Shown here piece after piece: positions 38,229 through 48,200 of a stretch of DNA of 64,000 nucleotides. Location of the stretch: positions 372,001 through 436,000 of the forward strand of contig NZ_CP137852.1 in NCBI RefSeq assembly GCF_033547095.1, read 5' to 3'. Position 1 is the stretch's first letter. Each line of letters begins with the position of its first letter. The translations under genes were made by a program, and so were the position numbers. The stretch comes from Sediminicoccus rosea. Lineage in GTDB: Bacteria > Pseudomonadota > Alphaproteobacteria > Acetobacterales > Acetobacteraceae. The notes under the pieces are model-generated. The model was not told the DNA's origin. It was given only the letters and a program-made list of their open reading frames with translations, and did no database searches.

Positions 38229-41227
38229 GCGCCCTCCTCCGCCTCGGCCGACCATTCGGCGGTGCGGGCCAGGTGCTGGAAATCCCCCACGGCGCGGCGG
38301 CGTGGATGCGGGTGGGCGGTGAAGGCGGCATCGCCCAGCAGGAAGCGGTCGGCCAGCGCCTGCAGCGCCGCGGCGGCCTCGGCGATGGTGGCGGGCAGGT
38401 CGAGGTCGAGCGGCTTCACCTCGCCCGCCTGGTCGGCGCCGGTCAGGCGCCAGTATTCGAGGGCGCCGACGGCGGCGGCCGGCACGCCGGCGAAGGCGCC
38501 CTGCTCGGCCAGCCAGGCTTCCAGCGGCAATTGCGGCGCGGTGCCGGCCTCCACCTCGCGCTTCGAGGGCACGGTGCCGGTCTTGTAGTCGAGGATGCGG
38601 AGCGAGCCGTCCCGCATGCGGTCCACGCGGTCGGCCCGGGCTTCCAGGGTGACGCTTCCGCCCGGGCGGCGCAGCGTCAGGCTGGCCTTCACCTCGGCCC
38701 AGCTGGCCAGGATACGGTCGCGCTGCTCGGCCTCCAGCGCGCGGATGAAGCGGCCGATGCGGTGCAGGCGCGGCGCCCAGAGCGCGGCGACAGCCGGGCG
38801 CAGCGCGGCGCGCGCCAAGGCCCCCTCGGCCGCCGCCTCCCAGAGGGGCAGGGCCGCCGCCTCGCCCGGCCAGGCCTGGGGCAGGCTGGCCAGGAAGCGA
38901 TGGATCGCGGCATGCACCATGTTGCCGTAGTCGGGCGCGCCCGGCTCCTGCTCCAGCGGATCGAGCGCCGAGAGGCCCAGGATGCGGCGGGCATAGAAGG
39001 CATAGGGGTCGGCCAGCAGGGTCGCGACATCGCTGACGGTGAGGCGATCCGGCCGGGCCGCGAGCGGTGGGCGCGGGGCGGGGCGCGGGCCGGGGCGGAT
39101 CTCGGCCGGCTGGTCCAGCAGCCGTGCCCATTCGGCACAGGGCTCGGGCGGCAGGCGCAGCCCCTGCTGGCCTTGGAGGAAGACATCGAGCCGCGTCAGC
39201 CAGCGGGCGGGCACCGCCGGGCTGCCGCCGCGCCGTGCGGCGCGGGAGAGCACGGCGCGGCGCGAGCCCGCGGCCGTCAGCAGGAAATCCGCCGCCACGC
39301 GGCCGATGCGCAATTCGGGCGACGGCAGGCCGAAATCCCGCCGCATGGGGCGGCTCATCCAGGGGCCGGGGTCGCTCGCCTGGGGCCAGATGGTCTCGTC
39401 CAGCGCGCCGAGCACGACCAGGTCGAAATCCAGCAGCCGCGCCTCCAGCAGGCCCAGGATCTCCACCTGCGGATGCGCCGCATCGCTGCGCCCGCGTGAG
39501 ATGCGGGCCGCCTGGGTGGTGCCCTGGGCCAGCGCCGCCTCGAAGAGGCCGGGCCAGTCGGCTGGCGCGATGGGCGGCATGGCGGCCATGGCGGGGGCGA
39601 GGGCGGCGAGGTGCCGCGCCAGCGCCTCGCCCTCGGCCTGGGCATAGAGGCGCAAGCCCCCGGGCAGGGCCGGCGTGCTGGCCAGCGCCTCGGCGGCGGC
39701 GAGATGCTCGGAGAGGAGGTCGCCGGGGGGGCGCGCGGGTGAAGGGGGCAGGGCGGTGAAGGGGCCGAGTGCCGCCTCCAATGCGTCAATCAGTTCGGCG
39801 AGGCGCGGCTCCGGCGCGCGCAGCGAGGCGAGGGCGGCGCGCAGCCCGGCAAGGCCCGGCCCGGGCGAGGGGCCGCGCAGCACCGCGCGCTCCAGCGCCT
39901 GGGTGGCGGCGAGCCATTCGGCGCGCTCCATCCCGCCCGCGCAGAGCGGGTGCTTCAGCACCGAGAGCAGCGCGACCGGCCCGCATTCCCCCGCCGCCAG
40001 ATGCGCGATCAGCCGCAGGAAGGCGCCGGGCGGCGTGTCGGAGAGCGGCTGGCCGGCGCTGTCATCGGCCAGGATGCCATGGCGTGGCAATTCGGCGGCG
40101 ACGCGGCGCGCCAGGTCGCGGTCGGGCGTGACCAGCGCGGCGCGCGTGCCGGGGGTCTCCAGCGCGCCGCGGAGCGTGAGCGCGATGGCCGCCGCCTCAT
40201 GCTGCGCGTCGCTCGCCTCGATGCGGCTGAGGGCGGCGAGCGGCGCCAGCCAGCGGGCGGGCTCCGGGCTTTGCCAGGGGTCGAGATGGCCGGCGGGCAG
40301 CAGCGCCGTGCCGAGCAATTCGGAAATCCCCTCCGGCGCGCCCTCCACCCAGGGCGCGGCATCGGCCAGGGTCGCGCCCATGCGGTCCAGCATCGCGCGG
40401 CTCCCGGCATAGGGATGCGTCGGCGCCTCGCGCAGCGCCTCCCAGGGCAGGGCGGCGGTGGCGCGGTCCTCGCCGGGCAGCACGACGAAGCCCTGCGGCA
40501 GGCGCGTTGCGATGACGCGCAGCAGGTCGGCCGCCGCCGGCACGGTGCCGCCCATGCCGATGCCGGCCGCGATCACCGCGCCCGCGGGGGGCGCATCCTC
40601 CCAGGCCACGCGCTGCGCGCGCAGCGCCAGCACGCGCCGCACGCCGATGTCGAGCAGCCCCTGCTCGGTCAGCCAGCCCTGCCATTCCACGACGATGGCG
40701 CGCAGGAAGGTGGTGGTGATCTGCCAATGCACGGCCAGCGATTCGGGGGCCAGCGCCTCCAGCCGCTCCAGCCAGCGATGGCCGAGCAGGGCAGGGTCGT
40801 CCGGCAGGATCTCGGCCTCCTCGAGGGCGATCTCGTCCAGCAGCTTGCCGAGTTCGAGGCCCAGCGCCCAGGCGTGCTCGGCGCTGGCGGGGCCGCCCAT
40901 GTCGCGCGGCAGGCGGCTGGCGAAGCCGGCCAGCACCGCCTGGCGGCGCAGCGCATCCACCGCGGGCGGCAGGCGCAGCAGGGCGGGCAGGGCGAGTTCG
41001 TCGGCATCCTCGGTGGAAAGGCCGGCCAGCGCGCGCATGCGCGGCAGCAGCAGGGCGGGGGAATCGGCCTCGCGGAGGAAGGCGGCCTGGAGGGCGCGGG
41101 CAGCGCGGCGGGTGGGCAGCAGGATCGTCGCGGCGGCCAGCGCCTCGCCCGTGCCGAGCCGCGCCAGCGTGCCGCGCGCGAGGGCGGGCAGGAAGGCCTG
41201 GTCCGGCGGGATGGCGAAGAGCCTCAC
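38225..41227 (-). CDS. addB: AddB nuclease/helicase-like subunit
   Basis: A 1000-residue partner of AddA. As expected for proteobacterial AddB, the helicase core is degenerate (N-terminal ATILLPTRRAARALQAAF), while the C-terminal PD-(D/E)XK nuclease motif is intact (SLRILDYKTGTVPSKREV). A long insert between them would recognise Chi-like sites. It starts with GTG overlapping the murU stop (GTGA) and ends overlapping the addA start in the same way. Confidence 0.93.
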   Translation of the reverse strand: MRLFAIPPDQAFLPALARGTLARLGTGEALAAATILLPTRRAARALQAAFLREADSPALLLPRMRALAGLSTEDADELALPALLRLPPAVDALRRQAVLAGFASRLPRDMGGPASAEHAWALGLELGKLLDEIALEEAEILPDDPALLGHRWLERLEALAPESLAVHWQITTTFLRAIVVEWQGWLTEQGLLDIGVRRVLALRAQRVAWEDAPPAGAVIAAGIGMGGTVPAAADLLRVIATRLPQGFVVLPGEDRATAALPWEALREAPTHPYAGSRAMLDRMGATLADAAPWVEGAPEGISELLGTALLPAGHLDPWQSPEPARWLAPLAALSRIEASDAQHEAAAIALTLRGALETPGTRAALVTPDRDLARRVAAELPRHGILADDSAGQPLSDTPPGAFLRLIAHLAAGECGPVALLSVLKHPLCAGGMERAEWLAATQALERAVLRGPSPGPGLAGLRAALASLRAPEPRLAELIDALEAALGPFTALPPSPARPPGDLLSEHLAAAEALASTPALPGGLRLYAQAEGEALARHLAALAPAMAAMPPIAPADWPGLFEAALAQGTTQAARISRGRSDAAHPQVEILGLLEARLLDFDLVVLGALDETIWPQASDPGPWMSRPMRRDFGLPSPELRIGRVAADFLLTAAGSRRAVLSRAARRGGSPAVPARWLTRLDVFLQGQQGLRLPPEPCAEWARLLDQPAEIRPGPRPAPRPPLAARPDRLTVSDVATLLADPYAFYARRILGLSALDPLEQEPGAPDYGNMVHAAIHRFLASLPQAWPGEAAALPLWEAAAEGALARAALRPAVAALWAPRLHRIGRFIRALEAEQRDRILASWAEVKASLTLRRPGGSVTLEARADRVDRMRDGSLRILDYKTGTVPSKREVEAGTAPQLPLEAWLAEQGAFAGVPAAAVGALEYWRLTGADQAGEVKPLDLDLPATIAEAAAALQALADRFLLGDAAFTAHPHPRRRAVGDFQHLARTAEWSAEAEEGA

Positions 41228-41964
41228 AGCCAGTGGCTCAGCATTCCATCGCGCAGCCGCCGCTCGGTGCGGATGAGGTCGCCCGGGGTGGAGAGGTGGA
41301 ACCAGGCGCCGTCATGCACGAGGCCGAACAGGCGGCCGGCCTCGATCGCGCGGTCATAGCAGCGGTTCAGGCTGAAGCGGCCCTCGGGCTCGGGCGCCAC
41401 CAGGGCGGGCGCCATGATCTGCACGCCGCCGAAGAGATAGGGCGCGATCTGCCGCGGGCCAGGGCGGGTGAGGCGGCCTTCGCCATCCAGGAAGAAATCG
41501 CCGCGCCCCACCTCGCCCTCGATGCGCGAGGTGCGGATCAGCAGCAGCAGCGCATCCATCCGCGCCGGGTCGAAATGGCGGGCAAGCAGCGTCAGTGCGG
41601 GGGTGGGGCCGTCGAGCCAATAGGCATCGCCATTCACCACGGCGAAGGGCGCGTCACCCAGGCGCGGCAGGGCGCGGCGGATGCCGCCGCCGGTCTCCAG
41701 CAATTCAGGCTCCAGTTGCAGCCGCAGGCGGGGCGTGGTCTCCCCCCTTTGGCCCTCGCGCGCGGCGAGCGCGGCGGCCACCTTCTCGGCGCACCAATGC
41801 GCGTTCACCACCACCTCCTCCACCCCGGCCAGCGCCAGGCGGTCCAGCGCGTGGTCGAGGAGGGAGCGGCCCATCAGCGGCAGCAGGGGCTTGGCGGTCT
41901 CCGCCGTCAGCGGCCGCATCCGCTGGCCGAGGCCGGCGGCCAGCACCATGCCGTGGCGGATCAT
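41224..41964 (-). CDS. murU: MurNAc-1-phosphate uridylyltransferase-like nucleotidyltransferase
   Basis: A 246-residue sugar-nucleotide transferase. The nucleotide loop is VLAAGLGQRMRPLTAETAKP, followed by VVNGDAYWLD (metal Asp) and a late FHLSTPGDL. With the adjacent kinase it matches the MurU/AmgK salvage route, which makes UDP-MurNAc and bypasses fosfomycin-sensitive MurA. It is linked to both neighbours by 4-nt overlaps. The MurU role is from family and gene pairing. Confidence 0.88.
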   Translation of the reverse strand: MIRHGMVLAAGLGQRMRPLTAETAKPLLPLMGRSLLDHALDRLALAGVEEVVVNAHWCAEKVAAALAAREGQRGETTPRLRLQLEPELLETGGGIRRALPRLGDAPFAVVNGDAYWLDGPTPALTLLARHFDPARMDALLLLIRTSRIEGEVGRGDFFLDGEGRLTRPGPRQIAPYLFGGVQIMAPALVAPEPEGRFSLNRCYDRAIEAGRLFGLVHDGAWFHLSTPGDLIRTERRLRDGMLSHWL

Positions 41965-42899
41965 GCGGGGTTGCCGCGGCGCGCGGGCGGCACATGCGCA
42001 TCGAGGAAGCGGGCGAGCGGCAGGGCCGCCGGATGCTCCAGCGCGCGCGCCAGCAGCGCCCAGCAGCGCGGCCCGTGCCGGAGGTAGTTCGGCTTGCCGT
42101 CCCGCCGGTCGAGCCGGACCCAGAGGGCGGCGACGCGCAGGTGCCGCTGCGCCGCATGCACCGCCATGGCGGCGCGGAAGCCCTCGGCCTCCAGTTCCGG
42201 CCGCTGGGCGAGATAGGCGCTGACGACCGCCTCGCGCAGGGCGGGGTCCACGTCCCGCCGCGCATCCTCGACGAGGGAGACGACGTCATAGGCGGGGTGG
42301 CCCCGGGCCGCGTCCTGGAAGTCGATCACCGCCATGCCGCGCGGCGTGGGGATGAGGTTGGCCGGGAAATAGTCGCGATGGACGAAGCCCTGGCCGGGGA
42401 AGGGCGCCAGCATGGCGGCGAGCGCCGCGGCGAGGCCGTGGCGCGTCTCATCCGGGCAGGGGGCGCCGAAGATGGCGGGCCACCACCAGTCGCAGAAGGT
42501 GGCCTGGGTGGCGCGGATCATGGCGGGCGCGTCCCAGGCGGGAAGCCCCTCCGGCGGCGGGCTGGCATGCAGCGTGACAAGGCTGCGCGCCGCGTCGAAA
42601 TAGAGCGGCGCGGGCTCGGCGCCGCGGTCCAGCACGGTGGCCATGCTGGCCTCGCCCAGGTCCTGCACGAGGGCGGTGTTGGTCGCGGGTTCCACGCCGA
42701 TCACGCCGGGGGCCGGCACGCCCAGCGCCTCCAGGTGGCGCGCCACGCGGAGAAAGGCATCGAGATATTCGGCCGAGGGCGTCCGCATCAGCAGCGCCGG
42801 GCGCGGGCCGCCGGAGAGGCGGGTGTAGTGCTTGCTGGCATCGGCCTGCAGCACCTCCTGCCGGGCGGCGGCATAGCCATGGGCGTCGAGCAGGGTCAC
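41961..42899 (-). CDS. amgK: Anomeric MurNAc/GlcNAc kinase (AmgK-like)
   Basis: A 312-residue APH-fold kinase. Catalytic loop FVHRDYFPANLI and metal motif VIDFQDAARGHPAYDVVSL are intact; the N-terminal segment KHYTRLSGGPRPALLM binds ATP. It should phosphorylate MurNAc or GlcNAc at C1 for MurU. I use the GTG at 42899, which overlaps the tsaE stop (GTGA) and has GGAGGA 6 nt upstream; upstream in-frame ATGs lie within tsaE. The sugar specificity is inferred. Confidence 0.88.
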   Translation of the reverse strand: MTLLDAHGYAAARQEVLQADASKHYTRLSGGPRPALLMRTPSAEYLDAFLRVARHLEALGVPAPGVIGVEPATNTALVQDLGEASMATVLDRGAEPAPLYFDAARSLVTLHASPPPEGLPAWDAPAMIRATQATFCDWWWPAIFGAPCPDETRHGLAAALAAMLAPFPGQGFVHRDYFPANLIPTPRGMAVIDFQDAARGHPAYDVVSLVEDARRDVDPALREAVVSAYLAQRPELEAEGFRAAMAVHAAQRHLRVAALWVRLDRRDGKPNYLRHGPRCWALLARALEHPAALPLARFLDAHVPPARRGNPA

Positions 42900-43330
42900 A
42901 GGCGGTCCTCCCATCCGGAGAGCCGGGCGTGGCGCGATTCCTCCGCCGGGCCGGGCGCCAGCGCGACCCGCAGGGCGCCCGGCGGCGCGAGGGGGCCGAG
43001 GCGCTCGGGCCATTCCACCAGGACGATGCCCGCTCGCGCCTCATCCCAGCCCAGTTCCAGCAGGCCGTCCGGCCCGGTCAGGCGGTAGAGGTCGAAGTGA
43101 TGCGCGGCGGTGCCGCCCGGCAGGTCGTAGCTCTGCACCAGGGTGAAGGTGGGGCTGGGCACCTCCAGCGCGGGGTCGGCGGCGGCGGCGCGGAGGAAGG
43201 CGCGGGCGAGGGCGGATTTGCCGGCGCCCAGCGGGCCCTCCAGCAGCAGCGCGTCGCCGGGGCGGGCGAGGGCCGCGAGCCGCGCGGCCAGCGCCTCGGT
43301 CGCGGCGAGATTGTCGAGTGTGATCTCCAT
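42896..43330 (-). CDS. tsaE: tRNA threonylcarbamoyladenosine biosynthesis ATPase
   Basis: A 144-residue P-loop ATPase that works with TsaB and TsaD to make t6A37 in ANN-decoding tRNAs. Walker A is LEGPLGAGKSALARAF; conserved blocks SPTFTLVQSY, HHFDLYRL and VLVEWPERLG identify it. The ATG at 43330 (MEITLDNLAATEAL) matches the family; an open extension upstream overlaps the divergent reductase gene. It is the first gene of the coupled operon running to trxA. Confidence 0.95.
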   Translation of the reverse strand: MEITLDNLAATEALAARLAALARPGDALLLEGPLGAGKSALARAFLRAAAADPALEVPSPTFTLVQSYDLPGGTAAHHFDLYRLTGPDGLLELGWDEARAGIVLVEWPERLGPLAPPGALRVALAPGPAEESRHARLSGWEDRL

Positions 43331-43412
43331 GCACCGCCATCTTGCCGGCAGGGCGCGAGTCCCGCAAAGGCGAAGACTGGACGCACCCGGCAAAGCAAGG
43401 CATGGCCCTGGC

Positions 43413-44429
43413 ATGAGCGAGATGATCGAAACTGACGTGGCCATCATCGGCGCGGGGCCCTGCGGCCTCTTCGCCGTCTTCGAATGCGGCATGCTGAAGA
43501 TGCGCTGCGTGGTGGTGGACACGCTGGAGGAGATCGGCGGCCAATGCGCCGCGCTTTATCCCGAGAAACCGATCTTCGACATTCCCGCGCATCCGCAGAT
43601 CGCGGGTGCGGCACTGATCGAGCGCCTGGCCGAGCAGGCGGCGCCCTTCAGCCCGCGCTTCCTGCTGAACCAGCGCGTGGAAGCCCTGGCGCAGGCGGAG
43701 GGCGGCTTCACGCTGACCACCAGCCTCGGCAACCAGGTGCGGGCCAAGGCGGTGATCATCGCCGCCGGCGCCGGCGCCTTCGGCCCCAACCGCCCGCCGC
43801 TGGAGGGCCTGCCCGGCTACGAGGCCAGCGGCGCCGTGCGCTACATGGTCACGAAGCGCGAGGAGTTCCGCGGCAAGCGCGTGGTGATCGCGGGCGGCGG
43901 CGACAGCGCGGTGGACTGGGCGCTGAGCCTGAAGGACGTGGCCGAGAAGGTCATCGTCGTGCATCGCCGCCCCAAGTTCCGCGCGGCCCCCGAGACCGCC
44001 GCCCAGCTCGAGGCCGCCGCCGCGCGGGGCGAGGTGGAGATGGCCATCCCCTATCAGCTGCACGCGCTGGAGGGTGACGGCGCCAAGCTGGAAGCCGTCG
44101 TTCTGGCGACGCTGAAGGGCGAGGAGATGCGCGTCCCGGCCGACCACCTGCTCGCCTTCTTCGGCCTCTCCATGGAGCTCGGCCCCATCGCCGATTGGGG
44201 GCTGGGGCTGGAGCGCAGCCATATCGCGGTGACGCCCGCGACCTGCGAGACGAACATCCCCGGCATCCATGCCATCGGCGACATGGCGACCTATCCGGGC
44301 AAGCTGAAGCTCATCCTGCAGGGTTTCTCCGAGGCGGCGATGGCGGCGCATGCCATCCACCCGCGCGTCTTCCCCGGCGAGGCGCTGCATTTCGAGTATT
44401 CCACCAGCAAGGGCGTTCCGGCGGCATGA
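43413..44429 (+). CDS. Ferredoxin/flavodoxin-NADP+ reductase, thioredoxin-reductase-like
   Basis: A 338-residue flavoprotein of the type that reduces ferredoxin but lacks the CxxC of thioredoxin reductase. FAD motif VAIIGAGPCGLFAVFE, IGGQCAALYPEKPIFDIPA, NADP motif VVIAGGGDSAVDWALSL and the C-terminal FAD motif HAIGDMATYPGKLKLI are characteristic. The ATG gives a normal N-terminus. It ends in an ATGA overlap with the DUF938 gene. It is divergent from tsaE across 82 bp. Confidence 0.93.
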   Translation: MSEMIETDVAIIGAGPCGLFAVFECGMLKMRCVVVDTLEEIGGQCAALYPEKPIFDIPAHPQIAGAALIERLAEQAAPFSPRFLLNQRVEALAQAEGGFTLTTSLGNQVRAKAVIIAAGAGAFGPNRPPLEGLPGYEASGAVRYMVTKREEFRGKRVVIAGGGDSAVDWALSLKDVAEKVIVVHRRPKFRAAPETAAQLEAAAARGEVEMAIPYQLHALEGDGAKLEAVVLATLKGEEMRVPADHLLAFFGLSMELGPIADWGLGLERSHIAVTPATCETNIPGIHAIGDMATYPGKLKLILQGFSEAAMAAHAIHPRVFPGEALHFEYSTSKGVPAA

Positions 44430-45070
44430 GCGCCCCGGGCGATCGGCCGGCGCATCCGGACGCCGACCGGTTCAGCGCCGAGGATGCGCGCCGCTTCGCC
44501 CCGGCGGCCGCCCGCAACCGCGAACCCCTGCTGGAGGTGCTGCGCGGCATCCTCCCCGCCCAGGGCCTGGTGCTGGAGGTGGCCTCCGGCACGGGCGAGC
44601 ACGCGGTGCACATCGCCACCGCCCTGCCCGGCCTGACCTGGCAGCCGAGCGACCCCTCCGAGGAGGCGCGGCGCAGCATCGATGCCTGGGCGGCGGGGCA
44701 TCCGAACATCCGCCCGGCGCTCGCGCTCGATGCCAGCGCCTGGCCCTGGCCCATCGCGGCGGCCGATGCGCTGCTCTGCGTGAACATGATCCATATCGCG
44801 CCCTGGGCGGCGGGACTCGGGCTGCTGCGCGGGGCGGCGGCCCTGCTGCCGCCGGGCGCGCCGCTGGTGCTCTATGGGCCCTATCTGCGGGACGGCGTGG
44901 CGACGGCGCCGAGCAACCTCGACTTCGACGCCAGCCTCAAGGCGCGCAACCCGGAATGGGGCCTGCGGCGGCTGGAGGATGTGGCGGCGGCGGCCAAGGG
45001 CTTCGCGCTGGAGCGGGTGCTGGAGATGCCGGCCAATAACCTGACCGTGGTGTTCCGCCGGATCGGGTGA
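44426..45070 (+). CDS. DUF938 SAM-dependent methyltransferase-like protein
   Basis: A 214-residue protein. After DRFSAEDARRFAPAAARNRE comes the SAM site VLEVASGTGEHAVHIA and the block LLCVNMIHIAPWA, both typical of DUF938 methyltransferases of unknown substrate. The C-terminus ends ALERVLEMPANNLTVVFRR, also typical. Translation is coupled to the reductase gene by an ATGA overlap. A bidirectional-type hairpin lies about 85 bp downstream. Confidence 0.9.
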   Translation: MSAPGDRPAHPDADRFSAEDARRFAPAAARNREPLLEVLRGILPAQGLVLEVASGTGEHAVHIATALPGLTWQPSDPSEEARRSIDAWAAGHPNIRPALALDASAWPWPIAAADALLCVNMIHIAPWAAGLGLLRGAAALLPPGAPLVLYGPYLRDGVATAPSNLDFDASLKARNPEWGLRRLEDVAAAAKGFALERVLEMPANNLTVVFRRIG

Positions 45071-45152
45071 AGCGGCTGTCTCGCGCGTCTCGGAAAGCGG
45101 GCAATCCTCAAGTGATCTCTAAGCTCTGCCTCAAGCCGTCAAAGACGTAGAT

Positions 45153-45178
45153 AAAAAAGAGACAACAGTCTCGTTTTT
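45153..45178 (+). terminator. Short rho-independent terminator
   Basis: GAGAC, loop AACA, GTCTC is followed by G and five Ts and preceded by six As, so the stem can extend through an A/T tract and act in both directions. It lies in an unusually AT-rich spacer (45071-45277) and probably ends the reductase-DUF938 transcript. The rest of that spacer should hold the promoter of the cellulase gene, but I see no convincing -35/-10 pair. Confidence 0.65.
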
Positions 45179-45277
45179 GAATAAAAACGCAATCTTAATC
45201 CAAAATTAGCGTCAAATCAGGATTGCACAACCATAGGTGTTTTTGCATGGTGAGGAGGCCCTGGGGGGGGCTTACTC

Positions 45278-48200
45278 ATGTTTACACAAGCGAATGTCTC
45301 GTTTTCTGCGCAGTGGGGGACTGGTCTGATCGGCCAGATGCGGGTGTCCAACGACTCGCAGCTGCTCAATAATTGGACGATCACCTTCGACGTCCCGTTC
45401 CAGATTGTGAATCTGTGGGACGCCACCATCCTCACCGCCACGAACCTGGGCGGTGGCATGATCCGCTACACCGTGGGCAGCGCCGGCTGGAATGCCAGCG
45501 TGCCGCCCGGCGGCGGCGTCAGCTTCGTCTTCGAGGGGCGGGCCGAGTCCAACATCCAGGCCCAGCTCACCGGCGTCACCTTTGGTTCCACCGAGGCCCT
45601 GGCCGTGCCGCCCGCCGTGACCATCAGCGATGCGGTCCTGGCCGAGGGCGCCTCGGGCACCAAGGAGATGGTGTTCACCGTCTCCCTCTCGAAGCCCGCG
45701 ACCGAGACGGTCACGGTGCCCTGGTCCACCCAGGACGGCACGGCGCTGGCCGGCAGCGACTACAACGCCGCCTCGGGTAGCCTGACCTTCGCGCCGGGCG
45801 AGACGAGCAAGACCATCTCCGTCACCATCCGCGGCGATGCGGCGGTGGAGGCGAACGAGACCTTCAACCTGCTGCTCGGCATGCCCCTGGGCGCCACCAC
45901 CGCCGATGGCACGGCGCTCGGCACCATCCAGAATGACGACGTCCTGCCGAGTCTCTCCATCGCCGATGCCCAGGTGAGCGAAGGCAATGCCGGCACCCGG
46001 CTCATGGTCTTCACCGTGACGCTCTCGGCTGCCGCGCAGGGCCCCGTGACCGTCGCCTACACCACGCGCGACGGCACGGCGCTGGCCGGCACCGACTACA
46101 ACGCCCAGAGCGGCAGCCTCAGCTTCGCCGCGGGCGAGACCAGCAAGACCATCGCCGTCGAGATCCGCGGCGACACGGTGGACGAGATCGACGAGAGCTT
46201 CGAGATCGCGCTCAGCGGCCTCACGGCGGCCAGCTTCGCGCGCTCCAGCGCCATCGGCGTCATCGCCAATGACGATGCGCCGCCCGTCCTCAGCGTCTCC
46301 AACGCCGAGGTGGTGGAGGGCAATTCCGGCACGCGCAGCGTCGTCTTCACCCTCAGCCTGAGCCAGGCGATCGCGCAGAGCGTGAGCGCCAACTTCGCGA
46401 CGCAGGACGGCACGGCATTGGCCGGCAGCGACTATGTGGCGCGCAGCGGCAGCGTTACCTTCGCCGCCGGCGAGACGAGCAAGACCGTCTCCGTCACGGT
46501 GAACGGCGATACCGCCATCGAGGCGGACGAGACCTTCGGCCTGGTGCTGAGCAATGTGGCGCGCGCCACATTGGCGCCCGGCGGCGGCACCGGCACCATC
46601 CGCAATGACGACCTGCCGCCGCCGACGCTTGCCATCAGCGACGCGCAGGTGACGGAGGGCGATGCCGGCACGAAGCAGATGCTCTTCACCGTCACGCTCT
46701 CCCGCGCCATCTCGAGCACCGCCTCCGTCACCTGGGCCACGCAGAACGGCACGGCGGCCTCGGGCAGCGACTACACGGGGGCAAGGGGCACGCTGAGCTT
46801 CGCCGCGGGCGAGGTCAGCAAGACCATCGCGGTCGCGGTGCGCGGCGATACGGCGGTTGAGGCGAACGAGACCTTCTCCGTCGTGCTCGGCACCGCGACG
46901 CGCGCGACCATCGCGGATGGCACGGGCCTCGGCACCATCCTGAACGATGACGTGCCGCCGACGCTCACCATCAGTGACGCGCAGGTGACGGAGGGCGATG
47001 CCGGCACGAAGCAGATGCTCTTCACCGTCACGCTCTCCCGCGCCATCTCCAGCACCGCCTCCGTCACCTGGACGACGCAGGCCGGCACGGCGACGGCGGG
47101 CACGGATTTCACGGCGGCCAGCGGCACGCTGAGCTTCGCGGCGGGCGAGGTCAGCAAGACCATCGCGGTGACGCTGCGCGGGGATACGGCGGTGGAGGCG
47201 GATGAGAACTTCTCCGTCGTGCTTGGCACCGCGACACGGGCGACCATCGCCGATGGCACGGCCACCGGCACCATCCTCAACGACGACCAGCCGCCGCCGA
47301 CGCTTGCCATCAGCGATGCCCAGGTGACGGAGGGCGATGCCGGCACGAAGCAGATGCTCTTCACCGTCTCGCTCTCGCGCGCAGCGACGGGCGCGGTCTC
47401 GGTGAACTACGCGACGCAGGCCGGGACGGCCACGGCCGGCAGCGACTTCGTCGCGGCCAGCGGCACGCTGAACTTCGCGGCTGGCGAGATCAGCAAGACC
47501 ATCGCCGTGACCATCAACGGCGACACGGCAGTGGAAGCGAATGAGAGCTTCAACCTGCTGCTCTCGGGCGCCGCCGGCGCGACCATCGCGGATGGCACGG
47601 GCCTCGGCACCATCCAGAATGATGATGTCCTGCCCACGCTCGCCATCGCCGACGCGCAGATCGCCGAGGGCAATGCCGGCGTCACGCAGATGCTGTTCAC
47701 CGTCACCCTCTCACGCGCCATGGGCGGCCCCGTGACGGTGAGCTATGCGACGCAGGCCGGCACGGCGACGGCGGGCGCGGATTTCACGGCGGCCACCGGC
47801 ACGCTGAGCTTCGCGGCGGGCGAGACCAGCAAGACCATCGCCGTCGCCGTCAATGGCGACACGGCGGTGGAGGCGAATGAGGGCTTCAACCTGCTGCTCT
47901 CCGCCGCCAATGGCGCCACCATCACCGACGGCACCGCGCTGGGCACCATCCTGAACGACGATGTCTCCGCGCCCCCGCCCTCCGGCGATACCGCGACCTT
48001 CCGCGTGACCGAGCGCTGGAACGGCGGCTTCCTCGCCGAGATCACCGTCGTCAACGACGCGACGCCGATCGAGGGCGGCTGGACGCTGGCCTTCGACGCG
48101 CCCTTCCAGATCAAGGGCGTCTGGAACGCTGAGATCGTCAGCCAGTCGGGCAGCAGCTACGTCATCCGCAACGCGCCCTGGAACGGCAATATCGGCCCGC

